Shown in pieces: positions 43,485 through 53,812 of a DNA stretch of 64,000 nt. Position numbers and translations under genes: made by a program. How positions within the stretch are numbered: the first letter of the stretch is position 1; every line of letters begins with the position of its first letter. The DNA comes from Priestia megaterium NBRC 15308 = ATCC 14581 (GTDB lineage Bacteria > Bacillota > Bacilli > Bacillales > Bacillaceae_H): NCBI RefSeq assembly GCF_000832985.1, contig NZ_CP009920.1:2471001-2535000 (forward strand). The letters run 5' to 3'. The notes beneath the pieces are model-generated. The model did not search any database, was not told the DNA's origin, and saw only the letters and a list, made by a program, of their open reading frames with translations.

Positions 43485-44612
43485 TTAATTTTTTTTAAAT
43501 AATATTTTACCATCTATCATGGTGAAAAGGGGCTTTGCTAAGTAGTGAAAGGGATGATGGCTCCATAGCACTAAATCAGCGTCTTTTCCTACTTCGATAC
43601 TGCCGATTCGCTGATCAATACGAAGATTTCGAGCAGCAGCAATCGTGATGCCTTCTAATGCTTTTTGTTCTTCGAGCCCTTCACGTACGGCAATGGATGC
43701 ACAAATATTTAGGTACTGAATGGGCGTATAAGGATGGTCTGTTGTAATAGAAACTTCTACTCCTTCATTGCAGAGAGCTTGATAGGTTTTCCATGTTTTA
43801 TTCTTCAGTTCAACCTTTGAGCGGCGTGTTAAAGTTGGTCCCACGCTTACTTTTAAGTTTCTTCCGCCTAGCTCTTTAGCAATTAAGTGACCTTCTGTAC
43901 AGTGTTCAATACGAACGTCTAAATTAAATTCATCTGCCAAGCGCAGAGCTGATAGAATATCATCGGCTCGGTGAGCATGAATTCGAACGGGAATCTCTCT
44001 ATTCAGTGCTTGAATGAGTGGTTTGATTCGCAAATCATCTTTATTGTCACTGCTTTTTGCATGATAAAAGGCTTCTCTCAGCATCCCCATAATACCCATT
44101 CGTGTAATGGATTCCTTGTTGCCATGGCTGTGGATTCGTTTTGGATTTTCTCCTAGCGCAATCTTAAGTCCAGCTGTCTCTTGAATCAACATTTGAGAAA
44201 TACTTGTTCCGGCTGTTTTAATAACGGACGTTGTACCTCCGATCACATTTGCACTTCCAGGCATAATGTGTACAGACGTAATACCCGCTTCAATGGCATC
44301 TTTAAACCCAGGATCTAAAGGATGTACGCTGTCAAAAGCTCGGATATGCGGAGTCATAGGCTCGATTGTTTCGTTAGCATCATTTCCGGCCCAGCCGGTT
44401 CCTTCATCATATAGTCCTAGATGTGTATGAACATCAATAAATCCAGGGAATAAGTAACGCTGTTTGCAGTCAATGACTTCTACTTGAAGAGGAGGCTGCA
44501 AGTTTGGCCCAATTAAAACAATTTTTCCATCTTGAATGAGCACATCATTATTATAAATAGGTTTTGACGTAATAGGATAGAGCGTTGCATTTTTCAAGAG
44601 AATGGTTTTCAT
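43485..44612 (-). CDS. Amidohydrolase family protein (imidazolonepropionase-like)
   Basis: 375 residues. Metal motif GFIDVHTHLG near residue 60, HIMPGSANVIGG, RIHAHRADDI and ITTDHPYTP, then SIEVGKDADLVLWS at the end: the pattern of imidazolonepropionase-related amidohydrolases. There are no hut genes nearby, so the substrate is not histidine-pathway by context; D-aminoacylase or cyclic amide substrates are possible. TAGGAG precedes the ATG. Confidence 0.85.
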   Translation of the reverse strand: MKTILLKNATLYPITSKPIYNNDVLIQDGKIVLIGPNLQPPLQVEVIDCKQRYLFPGFIDVHTHLGLYDEGTGWAGNDANETIEPMTPHIRAFDSVHPLDPGFKDAIEAGITSVHIMPGSANVIGGTTSVIKTAGTSISQMLIQETAGLKIALGENPKRIHSHGNKESITRMGIMGMLREAFYHAKSSDNKDDLRIKPLIQALNREIPVRIHAHRADDILSALRLADEFNLDVRIEHCTEGHLIAKELGGRNLKVSVGPTLTRRSKVELKNKTWKTYQALCNEGVEVSITTDHPYTPIQYLNICASIAVREGLEEQKALEGITIAAARNLRIDQRIGSIEVGKDADLVLWSHHPFHYLAKPLFTMIDGKILFKKN

Positions 44613-44673
44613 AAAGGATGCTCCTATCTATCGGCAGCTTAGTCACCTGTTTTAGGTAAATATCAGGAAATAA

Positions 44674-45576
44674 CTAGAGTAAATCTCGCAATGCATCTTC
44701 TAATACAGTATATGTAAAAATGTAATTCTGTTGAATCAATTTTTCAGGTAAAACACGCTGTCCTTTCAAAATAATCATACTCATTTCTCCCATCAGCAGC
44801 TGAAGGCCAAAGCTAGGTACGGGCATCCAGTGAGGGCGATTTAACACTTTGCCAATCTTCTTTCCAAACTCTTTCATTTGGACGGGATTTGGGGCAGTTA
44901 CGTTAACAGGTCCTTCTATTTGTTTGGTATGAATACAATAATCAATAATTTTGACGACGTCTTGAAGATGCACCCAAGACATCCACTGCTCTCCTGAACC
45001 AACTGTTCCTCCTGCAAATAATTTATAAGGAAGGGCAGTAGAAGGGAGTGCCCCGCCATCTTTGCCTAATATAACGCCGAACCTTGTTAAAACAGTACGA
45101 ATATTGAGTTCCATCGCTTTTAACGCTTCATTTTCCCACTTTTTTACCGTTTCAGCTAAAAAGTCTGTGCCGATGGATGGAGAAGCTTCTGTGAATGTTT
45201 CTGTAGTTGATGTCCCGTAATAACCAACTGCGCTTGCATTTACATAAAGGGACGGTTTTTCGGGTAAGGCAGCCATAATACGAAGGATTTCTTGAGTAGA
45301 AGAAAGGCGACTTTCCACAATGGCTTTTTTGCGCTCGTCCGTCCAGCGGCCGCTGTTAAGTGAAACGCCAGCTAAATTGATAAAAACGTCTGCTCCTTCT
45401 ACATGCTCTTCAGGTTGGCTGCTTTCTTGCATCCACTCTACATATTTAAGTTTCGGATCTCTTGCAGCTTTATCTGCATTGCGTGTTAAAATATATACAT
45501 AATGTTTTTGTGTTAAAAAATGTTTTGTTAAAGCTTTACCTACGAACCCAGTTCCTCCAGCAATAACAATTTTCAT
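44674..45576 (-). CDS. yfhF: TIGR01777 family NAD-dependent epimerase-like protein YfhF
   Basis: 300 residues. N-terminal MKIVIAGGTGFVGKAL is the extended-SDR nucleotide loop; INLAGVSLNSGRWT and NASAVGYYG are typical of YfhF/SulA-like proteins; the C-terminal DUF1731 region has LPEKLIQQNYIFTY. AAAGGAGG precedes the ATG at 45576; the 40-codon upstream extension of the frame is not supported. Divergent from recX as in B. subtilis. Function unknown. Confidence 0.92.
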   Translation of the reverse strand: MKIVIAGGTGFVGKALTKHFLTQKHYVYILTRNADKAARDPKLKYVEWMQESSQPEEHVEGADVFINLAGVSLNSGRWTDERKKAIVESRLSSTQEILRIMAALPEKPSLYVNASAVGYYGTSTTETFTEASPSIGTDFLAETVKKWENEALKAMELNIRTVLTRFGVILGKDGGALPSTALPYKLFAGGTVGSGEQWMSWVHLQDVVKIIDYCIHTKQIEGPVNVTAPNPVQMKEFGKKIGKVLNRPHWMPVPSFGLQLLMGEMSMIILKGQRVLPEKLIQQNYIFTYTVLEDALRDLL

Positions 45577-45673
45577 ACGAATTTCCTCCTTTATTGAGAT
45601 AAATAAAAATGTGTATGATATGTTTGGCGGTTCTTCAGCCATCAATTTAATGAGAAATATGAGGTGAAGGTGT

Positions 45674-46483
45674 ATGCCTGTTGTCACAAAAATCACAACG
45701 CAAAAGAATAGCGGTGAACGTTATAATGTGTACTTAGATTATGGTAAAGGTGAAGAGTTTGGCTTTGGTGTTGACGAAAATGTCCTCATCAAATATGACT
45801 TGAAAAAAGGTCGTGAGCTTGATGAATTTGAATTAACGGAAATTCAGTACGCAGATGATGAGAAAAAAGCTTATAATTTAGCGATCACTTACTTATCTTA
45901 TCGAATGCGCTCTGAAAAAGAGGTACATGATTATTTGAAGAAAAAAGAAATTAACTCTACTATTATTCAACAAGTTATTCAGAAATTAGTCAGCCACCGT
46001 TATTTAAATGATGAAGAGTTTGCAAAAGCATTCGTGTTAACTCAAATGAACACGACATCAAAAGGACCAAGTGTGATTCAAAGAGAATTAAAAGAAAAGG
46101 GAATTTCTGATTCCACTATTACCCTTAGTTTATGTGAATACCCTGAAGAACAGCAAATTCAAACTGCTGTGAAATTAATTGAAAAGTTAAAAGGAAAATA
46201 TAAAAAATTATCTCAAGTAATGATGAAACAAAAAATGGAACAAGCATTGGCAGTGAAGGGCTATTCATTTTCTATTATTCAAGAAGCATTTCAGCGCACG
46301 AATACAGAAAAAGAAAGCGATGAGGCATGGGAAGCTCTGCAATACCAAGGAATGAAAGCTCATCGTCGTTTTTCAAAGTATGAAGGCTGGGAATATCAGC
46401 AAAAAATGAAGCAGGCTCTTTATAGGAAAGGATTCTCTATTGACCAAATTCAATCATTTCTAGATTCTATTGAAGAGGAATAA
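45674..46483 (+). CDS. recX: Regulatory protein RecX
   Basis: Modulates RecA filaments. 269 residues, the long Bacillus form, with tandem three-helix repeats: YLSYRMRSEKEVHDYLKKK, LVSHRYLNDEEFAKAFV and GPSVIQRELKEKGIS are hallmark segments. GAGGTGAAGG precedes the ATG. The stop codon is the first base of a repeat copy that supplies the terminator. Confidence 0.93.
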   Translation: MPVVTKITTQKNSGERYNVYLDYGKGEEFGFGVDENVLIKYDLKKGRELDEFELTEIQYADDEKKAYNLAITYLSYRMRSEKEVHDYLKKKEINSTIIQQVIQKLVSHRYLNDEEFAKAFVLTQMNTTSKGPSVIQRELKEKGISDSTITLSLCEYPEEQQIQTAVKLIEKLKGKYKKLSQVMMKQKMEQALAVKGYSFSIIQEAFQRTNTEKESDEAWEALQYQGMKAHRRFSKYEGWEYQQKMKQALYRKGFSIDQIQSFLDSIEEE

Positions 46484-46772
46484 AGGCGGGACAAAAGTAT
46501 GTTAGTTAAAGGGAAATCCGAACGATGAATCGAGATTCTTGATGGAGAATCCAACTCGTTCGGATTTTTTATTGTGATGGTAAACGTAAACTTCATGTGT
46601 TTAGTTGGTTCTAGCAGTGGATTGGAGGGCAAGACGAAGACTCCTGCCGTCCCCGGAAAGGGAGAAGTCCTGCACGGAAATCACCCGCTGTGTCACAAGC
46701 AATTCCTATAAGATCATTTATACAATGTGTTTATCTTTAGAATAGATTAATGCAGTTATGTTTCACTCTTTT
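46483..46772 (+). repeat. Dispersed repeat, copy D (long form, about 290 bp) after recX
   Basis: Starts at the recX stop (TAAAGGCGGGACAAAAGTAT), has the ATCCGAACGA ... TCGTTCGGAT hairpin with T-run, then a core GATGGTAAACGTA, TTCTAGCAGT-GATTG-AGGGCAAG, CGGAAATCA, GCTGTGTCACAAGC, and an end GTTATGTTTCACTCTTTTTT. The core aligns with copy E. It fills the whole space between recX and the convergent SDR gene, whose stop overlaps its right end. Confidence 0.8.
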
Positions 46773-47426
46773 TTAAAACAAAATATCTTCTGAGTCATTC
46801 TGCTGTTTATAAATAATCTCAGCAATTTCGGAAGCCGAGCGCAATCGGCTTTTATCTTTAATGTGGTTGTTGTGATCCCAAAAAGGGGTATTCATGCCTC
46901 CCATGTAAGCTGCAATCACATGAAGGCTGGTATCTTGGTATTCCACTTTTAAACTTTCTGTAAATCCCCTTACGCCAAACTTACTTGCCACATAGACGCT
47001 TTCATTAGCTTTCCCGCGAAGTCCTGCAGTTGAAATGATATTCATAACTTTAGGTTCAGGTCTCGTCAAGAGATGAGGCATAAGCGCTTGTGTTAAAAAA
47101 ATAGTTCCTTTTACATTTGTATCGATGACTTCATCGATGGCTTGTTTTGTATAATCGGTCAAAGGACCAAAATGTCCAATGCCTGCATTGTTGATAAGGA
47201 TATCTACTGAATGCTGCATCAGCAGTTTTTCTACAGATTTTCCTACTTCTTCATACTTTGTAATATCTACAGACATCGTATATACGTTGTCTCCTAGCTC
47301 ATGCTGCGCCTCTTTTAATTTATGTTGATTGCGTCCAGCTAGAATGACGTTGTAGTCTTTTGCGTAAAGTTTAGCGAGCTCTTTTCCAAGACCCGTCGCA
47401 CCGCCCGTGATTAGCACTGTTTTCAT
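46773..47426 (-). CDS. Short-chain dehydrogenase/reductase
   Basis: 217 residues, classical SDR: ITGGATGLGKEL cofactor loop, LINNAGIGHFG, catalytic STAGLRG with YVASKFGV (Tyr-x3-Lys). The cofactor preference is not clear. AAAGGGAG lies 8 nt before the ATG at 47426. Substrate unknown. It is similar in size to YqjQ/DltE-like SDRs. Confidence 0.85.
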   Translation of the reverse strand: MKTVLITGGATGLGKELAKLYAKDYNVILAGRNQHKLKEAQHELGDNVYTMSVDITKYEEVGKSVEKLLMQHSVDILINNAGIGHFGPLTDYTKQAIDEVIDTNVKGTIFLTQALMPHLLTRPEPKVMNIISTAGLRGKANESVYVASKFGVRGFTESLKVEYQDTSLHVIAAYMGGMNTPFWDHNNHIKDKSRLRSASEIAEIIYKQQNDSEDILF

Positions 47427-47508
47427 TCCCAAAACTCCCTTTTCATAGTCTCCCTTTAGTTATACCTTTTGTTATAATAAAATGAAAGCAAACAAGGGGG
47501 AAAACAGC

Positions 47509-47823
47509 ATGTCTGAAAAACGTTACAGTGATATGACGACGTATGAACTTCAACAAGAAATTGGGTCTCTTCAAGAAAAAGCACGAAAAGCTGAGCAGCT
47601 TGGCATGGTCAATGAGTATGCAGTATTAGAAAGAAAAGTAACAATGGCTAGGTCGTATTTATTGGATCCCGAAGCGTTTAAAGCAGGGGAAGTATATGAA
47701 ATTCAAGGAGATCCGGGTTCATATTTTAAAATTGATTATATGAACGGAGTTTTTGCGTGGGGATTTAGGCTTGGCTCACCGCAAAACGAAGAGGCACTGC
47801 CTATTTCCATGTTGAAAAAATAA
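47509..47823 (+). CDS. yfhH: YfhH family (DUF1811) protein
   Basis: 104 residues; CAAGGGGG lies before the ATG at 47509. Helical N-terminus MTTYELQQEIGSLQEKARKAEQ and a beta C-terminal half with GEVYEIQGDPGSYFKIDYMNGVFAWG, as in YfhH. Located by sspK and yfhJ as in B. subtilis. Function unknown. Confidence 0.88.
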   Translation: MSEKRYSDMTTYELQQEIGSLQEKARKAEQLGMVNEYAVLERKVTMARSYLLDPEAFKAGEVYEIQGDPGSYFKIDYMNGVFAWGFRLGSPQNEEALPISMLKK

Positions 47824-47831
47824 AGGGATGA

Positions 47832-47861
47832 ACAAGCAGCACGAAGTGTGCTGCTTGTTTG
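47832..47861 (+). terminator. Intrinsic terminator after yfhH
   Basis: ACAAGCAGCAC / GTGTGCTGCTTGT with a GAA loop, then a T-rich tail. Confidence 0.85.
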
Positions 47862-47901
47862 ATTTCTATATTCACTCTATTTTTAAACGTAAAGCAAGCG
47901 G

Positions 47902-48057
47902 TTATTCTTCGCGCTCATTAGAAGCATGCATACGTTCTTGAGGATGCGTGTTAATTGTTCCATTTGCACGTTTTGAAGCGTACTCAGCTTTTGCGCGAGG
48001 TTCGCCTTCAAGCTTAGTATGATGTTGGTTTGTAAAATCTTTTGCTTTATTGCGCAT
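47902..48057 (-). CDS. sspK: Small acid-soluble spore protein K
   Basis: 51 residues; [20 protein letters not shown] start and [18 protein letters not shown] core are the SspK signature. AAAGGAGAGG precedes the ATG at 48057; the extra 17 codons of the open frame upstream have no ribosome binding site. It is a minor forespore protein, expected under sigma-G. I could not fix a convincing promoter. Confidence 0.92.
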   Translation of the reverse strand: MRNKAKDFTNQHHTKLEGEPRAKAEYASKRANGTINTHPQERMHASNEREE

Positions 48058-48192
48058 AGATACCTCTCCTTTTACAACAGAAAGCGTTGCGGTTATGATA
48101 TAGTACATGAGGGAGTGAATAACTCCGCATTTATAGTGTAAGTTAAAAGTGCAAACATACTCATAAAGAATTTTGGTAATCGAGGTGTTCTT

Positions 48193-48462
48193 ATGAACGA
48201 TATATTTGAAAGATTAACGAATCAGCTCTTAAATAAAAACAGTTCGCTCTCATATGCTCAAGCACGCACGTGGGTCGAGCTTTTCTGGGAAGATTTTGAG
48301 TCATCTTACGCAAAAGCAGGATATGATTATAAAGGGAAAGAAGCGACGGAAAAGGTTGTTACGATGTATATCAACAGCTACGGAGACAAACTTCATGAAA
48401 TCGCGGTTAAAAACCCTAAATATCAGCATTTATTAAATAACGATGACTATTTAAAACATTAA
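48193..48462 (+). CDS. yfhJ: YfhJ (WVELL family) protein
   Basis: 89 residues with the family motif [26 protein letters not shown] precedes the ATG. The divergent arrangement with sspK is the same as in B. subtilis. Function unknown. Confidence 0.9.
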   Translation: MNDIFERLTNQLLNKNSSLSYAQARTWVELFWEDFESSYAKAGYDYKGKEATEKVVTMYINSYGDKLHEIAVKNPKYQHLLNNDDYLKH

Positions 48463-48469
48463 ATAAAAA

Positions 48470-48500
48470 CGAACCGTCTTCTCAAGACGGTTCGTTTTTG
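48470..48500. terminator. Bidirectional terminator between yfhJ and yfhP
   Basis: CGAACCGTCTT / AAGACGGTTCG with a CTC loop, A-run before, TTTTT after. Confidence 0.9.
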
Positions 48501-48525
48501 GGTTTCATATTTGTTCTTGTTATGA

Positions 48526-49506
48526 TTAGTGCGGGAGATAATCAAGCTTTTTACGCAATTTTTTCTCACTGAAAATCCAACCTGTGTACGAACAAATGAT
48601 ATTTAAATCGTAATCAAGCTGGACTACGGCTACAAATGGATAGTAGTCTTTGCTGCGGTAGCGTAAATCAATAAAGCGCACTTCAATGTGGTCGTTATAT
48701 TCATCCAGTTCCCATCTATAAATAGGTGAAAATGAAAGAAAAGCAGATAAATTTTCATCTTTTTTCGCTACTTCAATTACGGCTGATTCGGGAATTGGAA
48801 CTTTATCAAACGTATCATAAATAAAAATTTCTTCTCCGATTGCTCTTCCTACATGAAAATACTTTTCGGTCGTCACAGCTAAGTGCCAGTGAGTGAAACG
48901 CAGCGTAGGAGAGATATTGAGCTTGATAACATCAGGAAACTGTTTTCGAAGCTTCTTGGCGATTTGGTGGCGCATATAAAAGCGCAATCCATAGTAAAAT
49001 GCCAATAACACATACAGCGTAATGAATGTTGGTCCTGGCTCTGCTCCAATAAACCAGATTAAAATCGCAAGTACGTGAGCTGAGAAAATCACGTAATCAA
49101 ACGTGTTGATTACGCCAAGCGCAATCCATTTATTTGTGAAAGGCCGTAAAGCTTGCGTACCATAAGCGTTAAAGATATCAACAAAAACGTGAATAATGAC
49201 GCCTGCAAAGGTCCACATCCATAGATGCAGCAAGTTAGCTCCTGGCAGCAGAAGCGAAAGAATGAGCACAATAAGCAAAGGCCATAAAATAACGGCCGGG
49301 ATAGAATGTGTAATTCCACGGTGATTGCGGATATACTGTGCATTGTTTCGCAACTTTAAAACAGTGTCTAAATCAGGTGCTAATGACCCGGCCATTACGC
49401 CAATCATTACAGCATCCAGTGTGGCTGTATTCGCAGATACAGTGGGGTCTAATGTTGCAAGGCCGCCTAAAGCGATTCCCATTGCAATGTGTGTACCAGT
49501 ATCCAG
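48526..49506 (-). CDS. yfhP: Membrane-bound metal-dependent hydrolase YfhP (YdjM/DUF457 type), CTG start
   Basis: 326 residues with about five membrane segments in the first 190 residues. Conserved HRGITHSIPA and PDLDT motifs are those of the YdjM/YfhP membrane hydrolase family. The first ATG in frame (49482) has no ribosome binding site; AAAGGAGGA lies 7 nt before a CTG at 49506, and translation from there gives (M)DTGTHIAMG, the expected family N-terminus. A CTG start is rare. Next to mutY (yfhQ) as in B. subtilis, where YfhP is reported as a repressor-like factor, but its activity is not settled. Confidence 0.85.
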   Translation of the reverse strand: MDTGTHIAMGIALGGLATLDPTVSANTATLDAVMIGVMAGSLAPDLDTVLKLRNNAQYIRNHRGITHSIPAVILWPLLIVLILSLLLPGANLLHLWMWTFAGVIIHVFVDIFNAYGTQALRPFTNKWIALGVINTFDYVIFSAHVLAILIWFIGAEPGPTFITLYVLLAFYYGLRFYMRHQIAKKLRKQFPDVIKLNISPTLRFTHWHLAVTTEKYFHVGRAIGEEIFIYDTFDKVPIPESAVIEVAKKDENLSAFLSFSPIYRWELDEYNDHIEVRFIDLRYRSKDYYPFVAVVQLDYDLNIICSYTGWIFSEKKLRKKLDYLPH

Positions 49507-49745
49507 AGCGAACTCCTCCTTTGTAAAATGACAATCTTAGAGTATCCTAATTCAGCATGGAAGCTTGATTCAGGGCGAAAAATCTCGCTTTATTACTAAC
49601 GCAGCAAATTAGCTGTTTTTATTCATTATTTGAACAATTCATTTTACTATTCATATTTGTAGTTGTTATAAGGTTATCATAAAGTTACTAAGATTCAAAA
49701 AGCAACACATTGTATATGTATAGTTAATACCTCGGAGGCTATGAC

Positions 49746-50840
49746 GTGAAACAAAGTAAAGATATTGTACAAAATTTCGATATTCGAGCATTTCAAGATG
49801 ACTTAATCTCTTGGTTTGAGCAGGAACAGCGCATTCTACCTTGGCGTCAAGATCAGGACCCTTATAAAGTGTGGGTATCTGAAATTATGCTTCAACAAAC
49901 GAGAGTAGATACGGTCATTCCGTATTTTAATAATTTTATTAGCAAATTTCCCACTATTAAAGATTTAGCTTATGCGAATGAAGATGATGTGTTAAAAGCG
50001 TGGGAAGGATTAGGCTATTATTCCCGTGCCCGTAATTTACAAACCGCCGTTCGAGAAGTTCACGAACAATACGGGGGAGAAGTTCCGAATACGCCAGCAG
50101 AAATCTCTAAACTAAAAGGAGTAGGCCCTTATACAACAGGAGCTATTTTAAGTATTGCATACGGAGTGCCGCAACCTGCTGTAGATGGAAATGTCATGCG
50201 TGTGCTATCGCGCATTTTATCCGTTTGGGATGATATTGCAAAACCGAAAACAAGAAAGCTGTTTGAAGATATCGTGCATGAAATTATTTCAAAAGATAAT
50301 CCTTCCTATTTCAATCAAGGCATGATGGAACTGGGCGCCATTGTCTGTACACCAACTTCTCCTTCCTGTTTGTTATGTCCAGTTCGCGAACACTGCCGCG
50401 CGTTTGAAGAAGGAGTGCAGAATGAGCTTCCTGTTAAATCAAAGAAAAAAGCGCCGCGTGCTCTTCAGCTTGCTGCAGTGGTGATTAGAGACGAGGACGG
50501 AAATTATCTGATTCATAAACGTCCAAGCAAAGGACTTTTAGCTAACCTATGGGAATTTCCAAATATAGAAGTAGATCTTAGTATAGCGCCAGATCATCAG
50601 CAGCTTCAGGCATTTATTCAAAATGAGTACGGAGCTGATATTAAAATTAATGCGCCGTTTACCACAATTCAGCACGTATTTTCTCATATCGTCTGGAATG
50701 TCACAGTATATGAAGCAGAGCTGGTAAGTGATATCAGTGCATTAAAAAACTTGAAAGTAGTTTCTGAAAAAGATTTAGAACAATATGCATTTCCTGTTTC
50801 CCATCAAAAAATCTTAAAAGAATATTTACTTGTTAAATAA
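49746..50840 (+). CDS. mutY: A/G-specific adenine DNA glycosylase MutY
   Basis: Removes adenine paired with 8-oxoguanine. 364 residues. HhH-GPD region with [15 protein letters not shown] (catalytic Glu), [13 protein letters not shown] and [13 protein letters not shown] (catalytic Asp); iron-sulfur cysteines [18 protein letters not shown]-terminal NUDIX-like domain with [13 protein letters not shown] start, with CGGAGG about 9 nt upstream. B. subtilis name yfhQ. Confidence 0.95.
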   Translation: MKQSKDIVQNFDIRAFQDDLISWFEQEQRILPWRQDQDPYKVWVSEIMLQQTRVDTVIPYFNNFISKFPTIKDLAYANEDDVLKAWEGLGYYSRARNLQTAVREVHEQYGGEVPNTPAEISKLKGVGPYTTGAILSIAYGVPQPAVDGNVMRVLSRILSVWDDIAKPKTRKLFEDIVHEIISKDNPSYFNQGMMELGAIVCTPTSPSCLLCPVREHCRAFEEGVQNELPVKSKKKAPRALQLAAVVIRDEDGNYLIHKRPSKGLLANLWEFPNIEVDLSIAPDHQQLQAFIQNEYGADIKINAPFTTIQHVFSHIVWNVTVYEAELVSDISALKNLKVVSEKDLEQYAFPVSHQKILKEYLLVK

Positions 50841-50873
50841 AAGAAGCGTGGATAAACTCCGCGCTTCTTTTAT

Positions 50874-50876
<3 letters not shown>
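50839..50876. terminator. Bidirectional terminator between mutY and yfhS
   Basis: AAAAGAAGCGTGGA / TCCGCGCTTCTTTT with a 5-nt loop. Confidence 0.85.
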
Positions 50877-51964
<1,088 letters not shown>

Positions 51965-52009
51965 GGTAAATGTGTTTTTTGCTTACACCTTAAAATACTG
52001 AAAAAAGTT

Positions 52010-52040
52010 TGCATACCCTATTTACCTCCCGGGCATATTA
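52010..52040 (+). promoter_or_regulatory. Sigma-G promoter of the gamma-type SASP gene
   Basis: TGCATA (52010-52015), 18 nt, CATATTA (52034-52040), close to the forespore consensus TGMATA / CATNNTA and properly placed 21 nt before the start codon. Confidence 0.78.
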
Positions 52041-52061
52041 ATTTTCGTGGAGGTGATTACA

Positions 52062-52460
52062 ATGGCAAAACAAACAAACAAAACAGCATCTGGTACAAGC
52101 ACACAACACGTGAAACAACAAAATGCTCAAGCATCTAAAAACAATTTCGGTACTGAATTTGGTAGCGAAACAAATGTACAAGAAGTGAAACAACAAAATG
52201 CTCAAGCAGCGGCAAACAAAAGCCAAAATGCTCAAGCATCTAAAAACAATTTCGGTACTGAATTTGGTAGCGAAACAAATGTACAAGAAGTGAAACAACA
52301 AAATGCTCAAGCAGCGGCAAACAAAAGCCAAAATGCTCAAGCATCTAAAAACAACTTCGGTACTGAATTTGCTAGCGAAACAAGTGCTCAAGAAGTGAGA
52401 CAACAAAACGCACAAGCTGAAGCAAAGAAAAACCAAAACTCTGGTAAATACCAAGGTTAA
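52062..52460 (+). CDS. sspE: Gamma-type small acid-soluble spore protein (SspE / SASP-B)
   Basis: 132 residues, made of three 35-residue repeats of NNFGTEFGSETNVQEV(K/R)QQNAQA flanked by Gln/Asn/Ala-rich spacers, and no tryptophan, methionine (after Met1) or hydrophobic core. The TEFGSE and TEFASE sites are cleavage sites for the germination protease GPR. It is an amino-acid store in the spore core and does not bind DNA. GGAGGTGATT lies 3 nt before the ATG at 52062. It has a sigma-G promoter upstream and a terminator downstream. Confidence 0.95.
   Translation: MAKQTNKTASGTSTQHVKQQNAQASKNNFGTEFGSETNVQEVKQQNAQAAANKSQNAQASKNNFGTEFGSETNVQEVKQQNAQAAANKSQNAQASKNNFGTEFASETSAQEVRQQNAQAEAKKNQNSGKYQG
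52131..52440 (+). repeat. 105-bp tandem repeat inside sspE (about three copies)
   Basis: GCATCTAAAAAC recurs at 52131, 52236 and 52341, an exact 105-bp period (35 codons). The first two units are nearly identical at nucleotide level, the third has diverged, which suggests recent duplication or gene conversion of unit 1 and 2. Confidence 0.9.
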
Positions 52461-52464
52461 TATC

Positions 52465-52513
52465 AAAAGCGAGCTTAACGTCTTTCATACGGCGATGTTA
52501 AGTTCGCTTTTTC
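52465..52513 (+). terminator. Intrinsic terminator after sspE
   Basis: AAAAGCGAGCTTAACGTC paired with GATGTTAAGTTCGCTTTTT, one or two mismatches. Confidence 0.85.
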
Positions 52514-52649
52514 TTATATAAAAAGCAACAAAGTATGACAAAACTTCTTGAAACTTTACATAGCTCGTCAAAGGAATCTGGATCACCTAAACAGAATGTT
52601 AACAGAAGTGCCGCGTGTATGGTTAAAGCAAATAGGGAGGAGCTATCGT

Positions 52650-52910
52650 ATGAAAAAATTTGATCAGCTAGTGACTCAACAATTGGAGACCATGGATCAA
52701 CTTCTGTTTTTGCAGTCTGAGATTGAGCGCTGTCAGGAAATTGAAGGTGAACTAGTAAAACTTCATGAAGAAGCAAAACTGCATTCTGTGCAAGATGAAA
52801 TTAGTGAAATGAAGCTAAAATTAAAAGAGATTCAATTGACGTTTGAAGCACAAACCGAAGACATTATTCGTACATATAAAAGTGAAGGGGCTTGCTCTAC
52901 ACTTGCTTAA
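52650..52910 (+). CDS. ygaB: YgaB-like coiled-coil protein
   Basis: 86 residues, almost all alpha-helical coiled coil: QLETMDQLLFLQSEIERCQEIE ending in short Cys/Thr tail. GGGAGGAG lies 7 nt before the ATG at 52650. Position between sspE/fabL and ygaC matches B. subtilis ygaB. Function unknown. Confidence 0.8.
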   Translation: MKKFDQLVTQQLETMDQLLFLQSEIERCQEIEGELVKLHEEAKLHSVQDEISEMKLKLKEIQLTFEAQTEDIIRTYKSEGACSTLA

Positions 52911-52922
52911 TGAACATTGATG

Positions 52923-52985
52923 GGTCACTTCCTCTCTTTTTTAAGGCTGCCAAGCAAAGGAAAAAGTAGGGGAAGTGACTTTTTT
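52923..52985 (+). terminator. Intrinsic terminator after ygaB
   Basis: GTCACTTCC ... GGAAGTGAC with a long internal loop, followed by TTTTTTG. Confidence 0.7.
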
Positions 52986-53106
52986 GAACTCAAGAAGGTT
53001 AGCACATTTGTGTTAAAATGAGAGAGAAACCGTTATAATAAACATAAGACAAATGGAGACGTTATATGAATTTTTTTAAGTGCTAAAATGAAAGTAGGTA
53101 TTGGAG

Positions 53107-53643
53107 ATGGGAATTCCGGTGGAAGGAGAAACAATTCAAATACACAGCTACAAGCATAATGGACATATTCATCGCGTGTGGGATCGGACAACCGTATTAA
53201 AAGCAACCAATAACTTAGTGATTGGAGGAAATGATCGCACGGTCGTTACAGAATCAGATGGACGAACATGGGTCACAAGAGAGCCTGCAATTTGTTATTT
53301 TCATGCTCAGCAGTGGTTTAATGTCATTGGGATGATCCGTGAAGATGGAATTTATTATTACTGCAATATTAGTTCGCCGTTCATTTATGATGACAATGAA
53401 GCGCTCAAATATATTGATTATGATTTAGATATCAAAGTCTATCCAGATATGACATACACCCTTCTTGATGAAGATGAATATGAGAAGCATCGAAAAGAAA
53501 TGAATTATCCAGAAGTGATTGACCGTATTTTACATAATCACGTTGAGGAGTTAAAAGGTTGGATTCGACAGCGAAAAGGCCCGTTTGCTCCAGATTTCAT
53601 TGACATTTGGTATGAGCGCTTTTTAACATATCGGCATTCTTGA
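53107..53643 (+). CDS. ygaC: YgaC (DUF402/UPF0374) nucleoside di-/triphosphate phosphatase
   Basis: 178 residues starting [19 protein letters not shown], with [21 protein letters not shown] and [14 protein letters not shown], the DUF402 metal-binding core (conserved Asp residues). Homologues hydrolyse nucleoside tri- and diphosphates. ATG 53107 is preferred over TTG 53101 by the family N-terminus. Confidence 0.9.
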   Translation: MGIPVEGETIQIHSYKHNGHIHRVWDRTTVLKATNNLVIGGNDRTVVTESDGRTWVTREPAICYFHAQQWFNVIGMIREDGIYYYCNISSPFIYDDNEALKYIDYDLDIKVYPDMTYTLLDEDEYEKHRKEMNYPEVIDRILHNHVEELKGWIRQRKGPFAPDFIDIWYERFLTYRHS

Positions 53644-53654
53644 TGAATGATCTA

Positions 53655-53708
53655 GAGAACATTATGTTAGGCCGTCTAAAGCTGACTGTTTGATATAATG
53701 TTCTTTTT
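53655..53708 (+). terminator. Intrinsic terminator after ygaC
   Basis: AGAACATTAT / ATAATGTTCT, 10 bp perfect with a 29-nt loop, then TTTT. Confidence 0.75.
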
Positions 53709-53812
53709 GGCGTTATGCTCACCATCTTTTAGAAGAGATAAAAGCACTAAAAAATCGACGCGTGTACATATACTAAGAAAGCTTGCCCTCATAGATAGAA
53801 AGGGGAGATTTT

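Noticed and set aside
52131..52440. CRISPR-like array from regularly spaced repeats
   Set aside because: The period is a multiple of three, in frame, and encodes the gamma-SASP repeats; no spacers or cas genes.
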